Below the pieces are notes generated by a model. It was given only the letters and a program-made list of their open reading frames with translations, had not been told where the DNA came from and ran no database searches. From the NCBI GenBank assembly GCA_013285445.1, contig CP053448.1:2418001-2482000 (forward strand): DNA of 64,000 nucleotides, read 5' to 3'. Of this stretch, positions 19,743-27,079 are shown piece after piece. A program made the position numbers and the translations under genes. The first letter of the stretch is position 1. Each line of letters starts with the position of its first letter. The DNA is from Pseudomonadota bacterium (lineage in GTDB: Bacteria; Pseudomonadota; Gammaproteobacteria; Xanthomonadales; Wenzhouxiangellaceae).

Positions 19743-21125
19743 TCAGCGCGATTGGCCGCGGCCGATCCAGGCAATCTGCAGGGCAGTCGCGAACGGCAGC
19801 AGGCGCTCGACCGCGTTGCCCGGCGCCTGCGGAAAGAAACTGATCAGCACGGTCAGAAAGAAGCCGGCAGCCATGGCTGCCAGACGAAAACCTGGACGCA
19901 CGTTTCCGGCGAACAGCAGCACGATCAGCAGCGGCCCGAAGGCGTTGCCCAATGCCTGCCAGGCAAACAGCACCCGATCGAAGATCGTGGCCGGAAACCA
20001 CAGCGCCAGCGCCACCGCCGCCAGGCCCAGCACTACGATCACGATCCGGTCTGCCAGCAGCGACATGCGGCCGCGGCGCAGATCGTGGCTGACCGCCGAT
20101 CCGGCCACCAGGAGCTGACTGTCCGAGGTCGACATGATGGCGGCCAGCACCCCGCCGGTGACCAGGCCGCCGAGCAGCGGTGGCATCAGCCAAACGGCCA
20201 GCTCCAGGAGAACCGACTCGGCATCGGCCAGTTCCGGCAGCAGGACGCGCCCAGACCAGCCCAGCACCACCATTCCGATATAAATGATGGTGGCCCATAC
20301 CAGGGCGAGATTGCGTGCCAGCCGGATTTGAGCTGGCGACGACAGCGCCATGAAGCGGTTGACCACGTGCGGCTGCCCGGGGTAGCCCAGCCCGATGCCG
20401 AACAGCCCGGCCACGAAGATCAGCCCCAGCAGCCAGCCGGGCTGATCGACCCACATCATCAGCGACGGATCGTCGAGCGCGCGCAGACCAGCGGCGACGC
20501 CCGCCGGTCCCCCGGCGGCCGTCAGCGCCACGACCGGCAGCACCAGGGCCACAAACAGCATCATGAGGCCCTGAAGTGCGTCGGTCACGCTCGCGGCCCA
20601 GAACCCACCCAGAAACACATAGGCGATTACAATCGCCGCACCGGCCAGCATGGCCTGGCTTGGTTCAACCGGCAGCGCGGTGCCAATGGCGGCGCCGGCC
20701 GCCTGGAACTGCGAGGCTACGTAGAACGTGAAGCAGAACAGGATGATCAGCGCGCCCAGGGTGCGCAGCCGGCGCTGGTAGGCGGCATCGCTGCCGTGGG
20801 CCAGAAACTCGACCAGGGTCAGAGACCCGGTCTGGCGGCTCGCCGGCTGCAGCTTCGGCGCAATGAAGACCCAGTTGATGAAGAACCCGGACACGATGGC
20901 GGGCACCAGCCAGACGGCCTGCAGCCCCCAGGCATAGGCGGCACCGCTGACACCAAGCAGCGTCCAGGCCGACGACGAGCTGGCCGATGCACTCAGTGCG
21001 GCGATGACCGGCCCCATGCGGCGACCGGCCAGATGGAAATCGGCCGTATCCCCGGTCCGGCGCTGAGCCCATAGGCCGATGGCCAGCAGCGCCACCAGAT
21101 AGACAATCAGCGTGACAGCAACCAT
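19743..21125 (-). CDS. Sodium:solute symporter, PutP-like (SSS family)
   Basis: A 460-residue membrane protein with ~13 helices. Family motifs include DTADFHLAGRRMGPVIAALSASASSSSAWTLLG (shown by its parts DFHLAGR and SASASSSSAW), GYPGQPHVVNRFMA and AAIMSTSDSQLLVAGSAVSHD, close to proline symporter PutP. Sodium-coupled uptake of proline or a related amino acid is likely. The start ATG 21125 is 10 bp after the stop of the upstream barrel-protein gene, so both are likely in one operon: an outer-membrane porin plus an inner-membrane symporter. Confidence 0.85.
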   Translation of the reverse strand: MVAVTLIVYLVALLAIGLWAQRRTGDTADFHLAGRRMGPVIAALSASASSSSAWTLLGVSGAAYAWGLQAVWLVPAIVSGFFINWVFIAPKLQPASRQTGSLTLVEFLAHGSDAAYQRRLRTLGALIILFCFTFYVASQFQAAGAAIGTALPVEPSQAMLAGAAIVIAYVFLGGFWAASVTDALQGLMMLFVALVLPVVALTAAGGPAGVAAGLRALDDPSLMMWVDQPGWLLGLIFVAGLFGIGLGYPGQPHVVNRFMALSSPAQIRLARNLALVWATIIYIGMVVLGWSGRVLLPELADAESVLLELAVWLMPPLLGGLVTGGVLAAIMSTSDSQLLVAGSAVSHDLRRGRMSLLADRIVIVVLGLAAVALALWFPATIFDRVLFAWQALGNAFGPLLIVLLFAGNVRPGFRLAAMAAGFFLTVLISFFPQAPGNAVERLLPFATALQIAWIGRGQSR

Positions 21126-21135
21126 GGCTGCCAGT

Positions 21136-22299
21136 CTACCGGATGCGCCAGGTTACCCTTGCATAAAGATCGCGGTCGTGCTGGAGGCGCTCGGCACCGA
21201 TCCGACGCTCGATTTCCTGGCGGATCCGGAACCGGACTTCGATCGACAGATCGGGCGTGAAACGCCGCTGATAGCGGATCTCGTAGAGATCGTCGTTGTT
21301 GCGGTAATCGTTGGACGTCAGCCAGCCGGCATGCGCTCGACCCACGACCAGGCCCACATGGTGACCCGGTGCCAGATCGAAGATGTTGGCGCTGATCTGG
21401 TAGGCATCGCCTGCAGTCCTGCCCGAGCCGACCAGACCAAGTGCCGGGCGCTGCGGGGTTTCAAGCGCGCGTCCGTACTCGCCGGCCAGCACGAATCGAC
21501 GACCGTCTTCGCTCATGGGCCAGCCGGCCGCGGCCTTTGCCGTTACTGTCAGGTAGTCCTCCCGGCGCGGATCCGATAGGCCGTTTACCGCCAGCGAATC
21601 CGGGACCCAGTTCAAAGACAGCATGCGCAGTGACAGCGGACCGAAGGGTTCGGTCGACCGCAGCGCCAGATAGGCGCCAAGCCGGCTGCCATCGTCACTG
21701 AAATCCAGCGGCCGGCGGGCGGTATTGCTCGCGCCCAGCGGATGATTGGCCTGGGCAATGGCATGCCACTCCCAACCCGATTCCAGCTGCGACTGCCAGT
21801 ACAGGCCGTCGGTCCAGCCGATCCCGACGTTCGAGGCATCGTTTCGATCCAGGCTCTTGCCCGGCACGACCGGCAGGTTGAAGGCGGTCTGAAAACGACC
21901 GATCCGCAGCTGGTGGCGATTGTTTGCATCCTGCCAGCGCGCGTAGAACTCGTCGAAGTGAACCTCACCGGCACGCGTCCCGGTGGGCGTGGCGCGGTAG
22001 CGATCCAGGCGCAGGGCGAAGTCATTGTCTTCGCTGCTGAAGCTGCCGGCCAGACGCGTTCGAAACAGCCAGCTCGGCGACAGCTCACGCTGAAGGTAAA
22101 ATCGCAGCCGGGCGCGCAGGCTCTCATCGGACTGCTCACCACCATCGCGGCGATCCCGTTCGCTGGCAAAAAAGCCGGCTCTCAGATCGGCCCCGTAGCG
22201 CCAGTCACCACCACTGCCCTGGGCCGGCGCCAGTCCCGGCAGCAACAGTGCCGCCAGCACCAGCGACCCGCACCAGCGGTTTCCGAAACACTTCGGCAT
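21136..22299 (-). CDS. Porin-like outer-membrane beta-barrel protein
   Basis: A 387-residue protein starting MPKCFGNRWCGSLVLAALLL with a signal peptide that ends near APAQG. The mature protein is a series of alternating amphipathic strands rich in aromatic girdle residues (LRARLRFYLQREL, LFRTRLAGSF, HQLRIGRFQTAFNLPVVPG), ending in a strand with VTWRIR. It resembles alginate-export/phosphate-selective type porins but I cannot name a family. I chose ATG 22299; the longer frame from 22407 lacks a sensible signal. A 7-5-7 inverted repeat lies just upstream. Confidence 0.65.
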   Translation of the reverse strand: MPKCFGNRWCGSLVLAALLLPGLAPAQGSGGDWRYGADLRAGFFASERDRRDGGEQSDESLRARLRFYLQRELSPSWLFRTRLAGSFSSEDNDFALRLDRYRATPTGTRAGEVHFDEFYARWQDANNRHQLRIGRFQTAFNLPVVPGKSLDRNDASNVGIGWTDGLYWQSQLESGWEWHAIAQANHPLGASNTARRPLDFSDDGSRLGAYLALRSTEPFGPLSLRMLSLNWVPDSLAVNGLSDPRREDYLTVTAKAAAGWPMSEDGRRFVLAGEYGRALETPQRPALGLVGSGRTAGDAYQISANIFDLAPGHHVGLVVGRAHAGWLTSNDYRNNDDLYEIRYQRRFTPDLSIEVRFRIRQEIERRIGAERLQHDRDLYARVTWRIR

Positions 22300-22312
22300 C
22301 ACGACCCCACCC

Positions 22313-22331
22313 CGTTGCAGATCTTGCAACG
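22313..22331. promoter_or_regulatory. Inverted repeat upstream of the porin-like gene
   Basis: CGTTGCA-GATCT-TGCAACG is a perfect 7-5-7 inverted repeat 14 bases upstream of the porin-like start codon. It could be an operator or a 5'-UTR hairpin next to the ribosome site GGGGTGGGG. No regulator gene is adjacent. Confidence 0.45.
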
Positions 22332-22549
22332 CTGGCCGGCGATCCCACTGCATCCGGCACATGCAGACAATGACGACCTGCGGCCGCTCACGGTATCCCG
22401 CGTGCACATGACATTTTTTCCATTGGAAGTCAGCGTGAAAGAAATATTACAGCAAGATGACACCGGGCGGGTTGACCCACATCATCGAGGCCGCGATTTT
22501 TGCTCACGCCCAGTCTGCCTGTCCGCGCGTATGACCTAAGCGGCGGGAG

Positions 22550-23107
22550 TCAGTTGGTGGTGGAATCGGGAAGCACCCGGATGTCGTCGTTGTCGTCCTC
22601 GACCTCCTCATCCCGCTCGGAATCCCTGGCCAGCGACGCACGCGAGGGCAGTTCCCCCTCACGCACCAGGCGCGCGATGCGGGAGAATACCTCGGCACGC
22701 CCGAACGGCTTTTTCATGAAGTCATCGGCGCCAATACGCTTCAGGTAAAACTCCTCGACCGCCTGCGGGTTGCCGCTGATCATGATGACCGGCACTTTTT
22801 CCGTGACCGGGTTGCGCCGGAACTTGCGCAATGCGGTGAAACCGCTCATGCCGGGCAGAACGATATCCAGGAAAATCAGGTCGGGACGACGCTCGCCGAT
22901 CATCTCGAGCGCCTTTTCAGCGCTCTCCGCGCCGATGGCCTCATAGCCGTTTTGTACCAGCATATGACTGAGCGCGGCCACAACTGTCCTTGAGTCATCG
23001 ACGATCATCACCTTGAGCCCCTCCCGGGCGTGCATGCGCCGGCGCCGACGGCGATCGCTTGGCTGTCTCATTCCGAGCAGTCGGCGGAATCGATCCAGCT
23101 GGCTCAT
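22550..23107 (-). CDS. Single-domain response regulator
   Basis: A 185-residue protein with one receiver domain at residues ~31-150: VMIVDDSR acidic pair, phosphoacceptor Asp81 in LIFLDIVLPG, the SG switch in VIMISG, and Lys133 in KKPFG. A basic N-terminal tail (RRLLGMRQPSDRRRRRR) and an acidic C-terminal tail flank it; there is no output domain. It probably acts by binding a partner. GAGAGGGA precedes the ATG. Two HD-GYP genes lie upstream on the same strand, suggesting a c-di-GMP-linked or motility role, by inference. Confidence 0.88.
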   Translation of the reverse strand: MSQLDRFRRLLGMRQPSDRRRRRRMHAREGLKVMIVDDSRTVVAALSHMLVQNGYEAIGAESAEKALEMIGERRPDLIFLDIVLPGMSGFTALRKFRRNPVTEKVPVIMISGNPQAVEEFYLKRIGADDFMKKPFGRAEVFSRIARLVREGELPSRASLARDSERDEEVEDDNDDIRVLPDSTTN

Positions 23108-23187
23108 CAGTCCCTCTCAGACGAACAGGTGCAGTAGAACCCGCATTATTTCGCATTCTGCCCTGTTTGGCAAAGGTCGGAAGCCGA

Positions 23188-24456
23188 TCAAGCACATCCC
23201 GGGAGGCCGAAATCCAGCGACAGGGAGCGGATATCCACGCCTTGCGAGCCGTCAGGCAGCACCTCGGCGACGCGAATCGGCGCGTCGCCGACCTCCGGGC
23301 GCAGGCGCGCCAGATCCATCTCCGCGCCCAGCCGATAGTCCTTGCCATCAAACTCGATCAGGCGGACGAGGGGAAGCAGTCCGCGGCCCTCCCGCGCCTG
23401 CAGGACGACCGCCAGATCACCGGAGGTAAGCTGCACCAGAGTGCCCGGCGTGACCCAGCCAAGAAACTGTGTAAAAGCCTCGACGAACGGGCCATCGAAC
23501 TGGCGGTCACGCTCCTTCCACAGGATGCCCAGCGCCTCGTGGTGCGAGCGCGCCGGATCGTAGACGCGATGCGATGTGATCGCATCGTAGGCATCGACAA
23601 TTGATACCACACGCGCCAGAGGCGGGATCTGGCGGCGATCCAGGCCCTTGGGATAACCCTTGCCGTCCGGTCGTTCATGGTGGCAGAGCACGGCTTCGCT
23701 GACCTCATCCGGCAACCCGCCTTCTTCGCGCAGCATCCGGAAACCGAATTCGGCATGCAGCTTGATGTGCTCGAATTCCTGCTCGGTCAGTTGTCCCGGC
23801 TTGTTGAGCACCTCCTGACTGACCTGCATCTTGCCGAGATCGTGCAGCAGACCGGCCAGTCCGGCCTGTTCGACCTTGCGGCGATCCCAGTCCAGCGCGT
23901 GAGCCAGACCGATGCTGAGTATGGAGACATTGACGCAGTGCTGCGCGGTGTAATCGTCGCGCCGCTTGATCCGGGTCAGCCAGACCAGCGCGGCCATATG
24001 GCTCTCCAGCACCTCGGCGAGCTCACCGACGACACGGCTGGCCGAATCCAGGTCCAGCGCACCCTGTTGCCGGAACTGCTCGGCCAGGCGGTGCACGTGC
24101 TGGTCCAGCGTGTCGTACACTCCGATACTGACCGACAGCGTTTCGCGATTGATTTCGCCCTGGGACAGGGGCTTGAATGAAGGCAGGATGTCGGAACGGC
24201 GGCGGGCACCATCATTGATGGGTGGAAGGCGCTTTTCGGGAATGAATTTGTTCGGGCTGCGCACATGCGAAATGACGACCCAGGCGCAGTTGTCGATCAT
24301 CCACTGGCGCTTTTCCAGATTGTCGATCAGAACGCCCTGGAGCGGAAAGCGGGTTTCGCTCCACGGCACATCGAGGCGAATCACGAAATGCCCGACCTGC
24401 AGGTCGCTCGGATCAATTCGGCTCTCGAAACTCCATCGCGAGTAGCCATGTTCCAT
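23188..24456 (-). CDS. HD-GYP domain c-di-GMP phosphodiesterase with DUF3391-like N-terminus
   Basis: A 422-residue protein. Residues ~15-90 resemble DUF3391 (VGHFVIRLDVPWSETRFPLQG). The HD-GYP domain follows with DDYTAQHCVNVSILS, HDLGK (His205, Asp206, Lys209), and HHERPDGKGYP, all metal-site motifs intact. It is expected to hydrolyse cyclic di-GMP to GMP. The last ~80 residues form a small beta-rich domain (PGTLVQLTSGDLAVVLQ). TTG 24459 precedes the ATG and is less likely. It is a paralogue of the next gene upstream, ~35-40% alike by eye. Confidence 0.88.
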   Translation of the reverse strand: MEHGYSRWSFESRIDPSDLQVGHFVIRLDVPWSETRFPLQGVLIDNLEKRQWMIDNCAWVVISHVRSPNKFIPEKRLPPINDGARRRSDILPSFKPLSQGEINRETLSVSIGVYDTLDQHVHRLAEQFRQQGALDLDSASRVVGELAEVLESHMAALVWLTRIKRRDDYTAQHCVNVSILSIGLAHALDWDRRKVEQAGLAGLLHDLGKMQVSQEVLNKPGQLTEQEFEHIKLHAEFGFRMLREEGGLPDEVSEAVLCHHERPDGKGYPKGLDRRQIPPLARVVSIVDAYDAITSHRVYDPARSHHEALGILWKERDRQFDGPFVEAFTQFLGWVTPGTLVQLTSGDLAVVLQAREGRGLLPLVRLIEFDGKDYRLGAEMDLARLRPEVGDAPIRVAEVLPDGSQGVDIRSLSLDFGLPGCA

Positions 24457-24532
24457 CAAAAAGCCCCCGGCACCCTTTATGCTGCTCGAAGCATAGTAGT
24501 ACCTCAGGCTGGCTCAGGTCCAGTCACGGCGA

Positions 24533-25816
24533 TCAATCCAGCGCCGCGACCAGCAGCGTCTTGACGTTAACACCGTCATAACCGTCGGGCAGCACCGACT
24601 CGACGTGCAAAACGGGATTGCCTGATGCATCGCGCAGCGCCGCCATATCAATCCGCTCGCCGGTGCGATATCCGGCCGGGCCTGGATAGAGCTTGCGGAC
24701 AACAGGATAAAAACCGTGCACGATGTTGGTTTCCTCGACCACGGCCAGTTCGCCGTCCGACAACCGCACAAGGGTACCGGGCGCAACCCAGCCCATGAAC
24801 TGGATAAAGGTTTCGACCATGCGCTGGTCGAACTTCTCGACCCGTCCGCGCCATAGCACGCCCAGGGCGTCATGGTGCGAACGTGCCGGTCGATACGGGC
24901 GCTCAGAGGTCACCGCGTCATAAACGTCGACAATGGTGACCAGCCGCGAGACCTCGTCGATTTCCTCCTGCCTCTTGCCGTCCGGATAACCGCGTCCGTC
25001 GCTGCGCTCATGGTGTTCAAGCGCGGCCAGCGCGACGACCGGGTCCATGTCATGATGTTCTCGCAGCAGACTGTAGCCGCGGCGCGTGTGGGCCTTGATA
25101 TTCCGGTACTCGTCCGCCGTCAGCAGGTCCGGCTTTGCCAGTATTGCCGGATCGACTTCGACATTGCCGACATCATGCAGCAGCGCGGCCATACCGGCCT
25201 GCTCGATGCGGTCCGGTGACCACTCCAGCGCATGCGCCAGCCCCAGCGCCAGGATGGCGCAGTTCACGGAGTGCTGGGCGGTGTAGTCGTCTCTATCCTT
25301 GATCCGGGTCAGCCAAACCATGGCCGCCAGGTTCTGGTGGAGATATCCCGACAACTCGTTGACCACCCGCTCGGCCGTCTTGATTTCCAGGCCTCCATGC
25401 TCCCGGATCTGCCTGAACAGCTTGCGCGCCTGCCGGTCGAGCAGCCCGTAGGCCTTCAGAGCCGTACCAATGCTGTCCTGATCGAGCCGCTGTCCTTTCA
25501 GCGCGTTGATTGGAAGACTGGGGGCTCCGGGCTGTCGCGCACGGCCACCGGACGGTGCGCCTTCAGGCGAAGGCGCTCGCTGCTGTCGCAACCGCTCGTC
25601 ATCCTGCTCGCTGTCGATCACCACCCACTCGCAGTGATCCTCGAACCAGTCTCGAGTCTCCTCGCTGTCGATTCTCACGCCCTGCAAGGGGAATGGTGTC
25701 TCGATCCAGGGAATATCCAGGCGAACGACGAAATTGCCGATTTCGAGGTCGGCCGGATGGACGATCATCTCCCGGGACCAGATCGATTCGGCCGCTGATT
25801 GCTGCTCGATCGCCAT
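24533..25816 (-). CDS. HD-GYP domain protein with altered HDxGK motif
   Basis: A 427-residue paralogue of the preceding HD-GYP gene: same DUF3391-like start (IGNFVVRLDIPWIETPFPLQG), a proline/arginine-rich linker at ~78-100, and an HD-GYP domain with DDYTAQHSVNCAILA and HHERSDGRGYP. The HDxGK motif reads HDVGN, so the conserved Lys is Asn218 while His214 and Asp215 remain. Activity may be reduced or altered. I chose ATG 25816; an upstream ATG at 25930 would add a hydrophobic 20-residue segment (LTICVTLCALVSLAA) and cannot be excluded, which would make it membrane-anchored. Confidence 0.82.
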   Translation of the reverse strand: MAIEQQSAAESIWSREMIVHPADLEIGNFVVRLDIPWIETPFPLQGVRIDSEETRDWFEDHCEWVVIDSEQDDERLRQQRAPSPEGAPSGGRARQPGAPSLPINALKGQRLDQDSIGTALKAYGLLDRQARKLFRQIREHGGLEIKTAERVVNELSGYLHQNLAAMVWLTRIKDRDDYTAQHSVNCAILALGLAHALEWSPDRIEQAGMAALLHDVGNVEVDPAILAKPDLLTADEYRNIKAHTRRGYSLLREHHDMDPVVALAALEHHERSDGRGYPDGKRQEEIDEVSRLVTIVDVYDAVTSERPYRPARSHHDALGVLWRGRVEKFDQRMVETFIQFMGWVAPGTLVRLSDGELAVVEETNIVHGFYPVVRKLYPGPAGYRTGERIDMAALRDASGNPVLHVESVLPDGYDGVNVKTLLVAALD

Positions 25817-25930
25817 GTTCACTTTCGCCAATTCGCCAATGAAATGGTCTCCTGTCCCGGCCCGGCGCGCTGCAGCAAGTGACACCAGCGCGCACAATGT
25901 GACGCAAATTGTCAGGTGGATACCCGACAA

Positions 25931-26157
25931 TCCGCGTCACGACTCTTTCGCTCGATCCCGGCGCATCCGGCTACGCCAGAGTCACGTGGTCATTTTCGCC
26001 CAGGTGCTGAACCTGCCGGTACGGACCTCATGCCCTATTCATGCAGGAATCATTCCGTCGCGTGCTGTGGATTGACAGCCATCGAACCGGTGGTCCTTGA
26101 TCTGATCGCCCCGCTTCACCAGCGCTACTGCCACCATACATCCCGACCCGGACCGAC
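25931..26157. other. Intergenic stretch without a recognisable gene
   Basis: About 230 bases between the HD-GYP gene and the strong promoter at 26158. Short frames exist in several phases but none has a ribosome site or a recognisable protein pattern. No repeat of the families described here was seen. Confidence 0.5.
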
Positions 26158-26186
26158 TTGACTTTATATTAGCGGTCTCTTATATT
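26158..26186 (+). promoter_or_regulatory. Sigma70-type promoter for the DUF2892-DUF3365 pair
   Basis: TTGACT at 26158-26163, a 17-base spacer and TATATT at 26181-26186: one mismatch from each consensus hexamer with ideal spacing. The predicted transcript starts near 26193, 27 bases before the ATG at 26220. The spacer and flank are AT-rich compared with the rest of the window, with TTATATT at 26164 and 26180. Confidence 0.75.
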
Positions 26187-26219
26187 TTACCTATCCACCA
26201 GAAGACAAGGACTCCTGCC

Positions 26220-26423
26220 ATGAACATCGATCGCATCATGTTTGCCTTCGCCGGATTCATGATCCTGCTCAGCCTCACGCTCTCGCAGCTGCACAGCTCG
26301 TACTGGCTGATCCTGACCGCCTTTATCGGACTCAACATGTTCCAGGCAGCCTTCACCGGGTTCTGCCCGATGGCGAAACTTCTGAAGTCGCTGGGCAAGC
26401 AACCAGGCCAGGCCTTCAAGTGA
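26220..26423 (+). CDS. DUF2892 (YgaP-type) small membrane protein
   Basis: A 67-residue protein with two transmembrane helices, MIDRIM-like start ([19 protein letters not shown]) and the family block [18 protein letters not shown], in which Cys50 is conserved. DUF2892 forms the membrane hairpin of the rhodanese YgaP and also occurs alone in sulfur- and thiol-related loci. A spaced ribosome site (AAGGACT) precedes the ATG. The TGA overlaps the next ATG (TGATG). Confidence 0.85.
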   Translation: MNIDRIMFAFAGFMILLSLTLSQLHSSYWLILTAFIGLNMFQAAFTGFCPMAKLLKSLGKQPGQAFK

Positions 26424-26989
26424 TGCGCACCGCAGCGGGACGACTACTGACAACTGTCCTGCTGAGCGGCAGCATTGCCGTGGCAGAACCGGCTCCGGAG
26501 TGGGTTGGCGAAGCCCGCACTGGCGCCGGTGCCTTGGGCAGCCAACTCCAACAGGCGCTGCGTGCTGCCATCCGGGAAGGCGGCCCCGTCACCGGCATCG
26601 AGGTCTGCAAGATCCAGGCGCCTGAAATCGCCAGGAGTGTTTCTGGACCACGCATGGACGTTGGCCGCACCTCGCTGAAGGTACGCAACCCCGATAACGC
26701 GCCCGATGCATGGGAAGCTCGCACCCTCAAGGACTTCGAACGCCGCCTGGCCGAAGGGGAATCCCCCGGCGAGATCGAGACCTTCGTCATCCGCGACGAC
26801 GGCGAGCGCCGCTACGGTCACTGGATGAAGGCCATCCCGACGCAGGGCCTGTGCACTGCCTGCCACGGCACCGACATTGCCCCCGAAGTCGCCGAGGCCA
26901 TCGACGCGGCTTACCCCGCAGATCAGGCCCGCGGCTACGAGGTGGGCAACTTGCGCGGCGCCTTCAGCGTCGAAGTGAACCTCGACTGA
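26423..26989 (+). CDS. DUF3365-family periplasmic c-type heme protein
   Basis: A 188-residue protein: signal peptide [21 protein letters not shown], then a DUF3365 (Tll0287-like) sensor fold with VCKIQAPEIAR, TSLKVRNPDNAPDAWE and one heme-binding CTACHG. These proteins carry a single heme in a PAS-like domain and are thought to act in redox or ligand sensing. ATG 26423 overlaps the stop of the DUF2892 gene by one base; GTG 26420 is the alternative. Translational coupling suggests a shared sulfur/redox role, by inference. Confidence 0.85.
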   Translation: MRTAAGRLLTTVLLSGSIAVAEPAPEWVGEARTGAGALGSQLQQALRAAIREGGPVTGIEVCKIQAPEIARSVSGPRMDVGRTSLKVRNPDNAPDAWEARTLKDFERRLAEGESPGEIETFVIRDDGERRYGHWMKAIPTQGLCTACHGTDIAPEVAEAIDAAYPADQARGYEVGNLRGAFSVEVNLD

Positions 26990-27004
26990 CAATCTACTGA
27001 AACA

Positions 27005-27030
27005 GGCTGCCGGAAACGTCCCCGGCAGCC
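27005..27030. terminator. Hairpin between convergent genes
   Basis: GGCTGCCGG (27005-27013) pairs perfectly with CCGGCAGCC (27022-27030) around an eight-base loop. It lies in the 90-bp gap between the stop codons of the DUF3365 gene and the large secreted protein gene, so a shared terminator is likely. There is no clear T-tract on either side. Confidence 0.45.
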
Positions 27031-27079
27031 GGAGTTTCGGCCTGAAGGCAATGCGCCGCCAACAGGCGATTGCGCGCAA

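Noticed and set aside
25817..25930. Membrane-anchored start for the second HD-GYP protein
   Set aside because: Possible, but the conserved DUF3391-like region begins soon after ATG 25816; kept as an alternative only.
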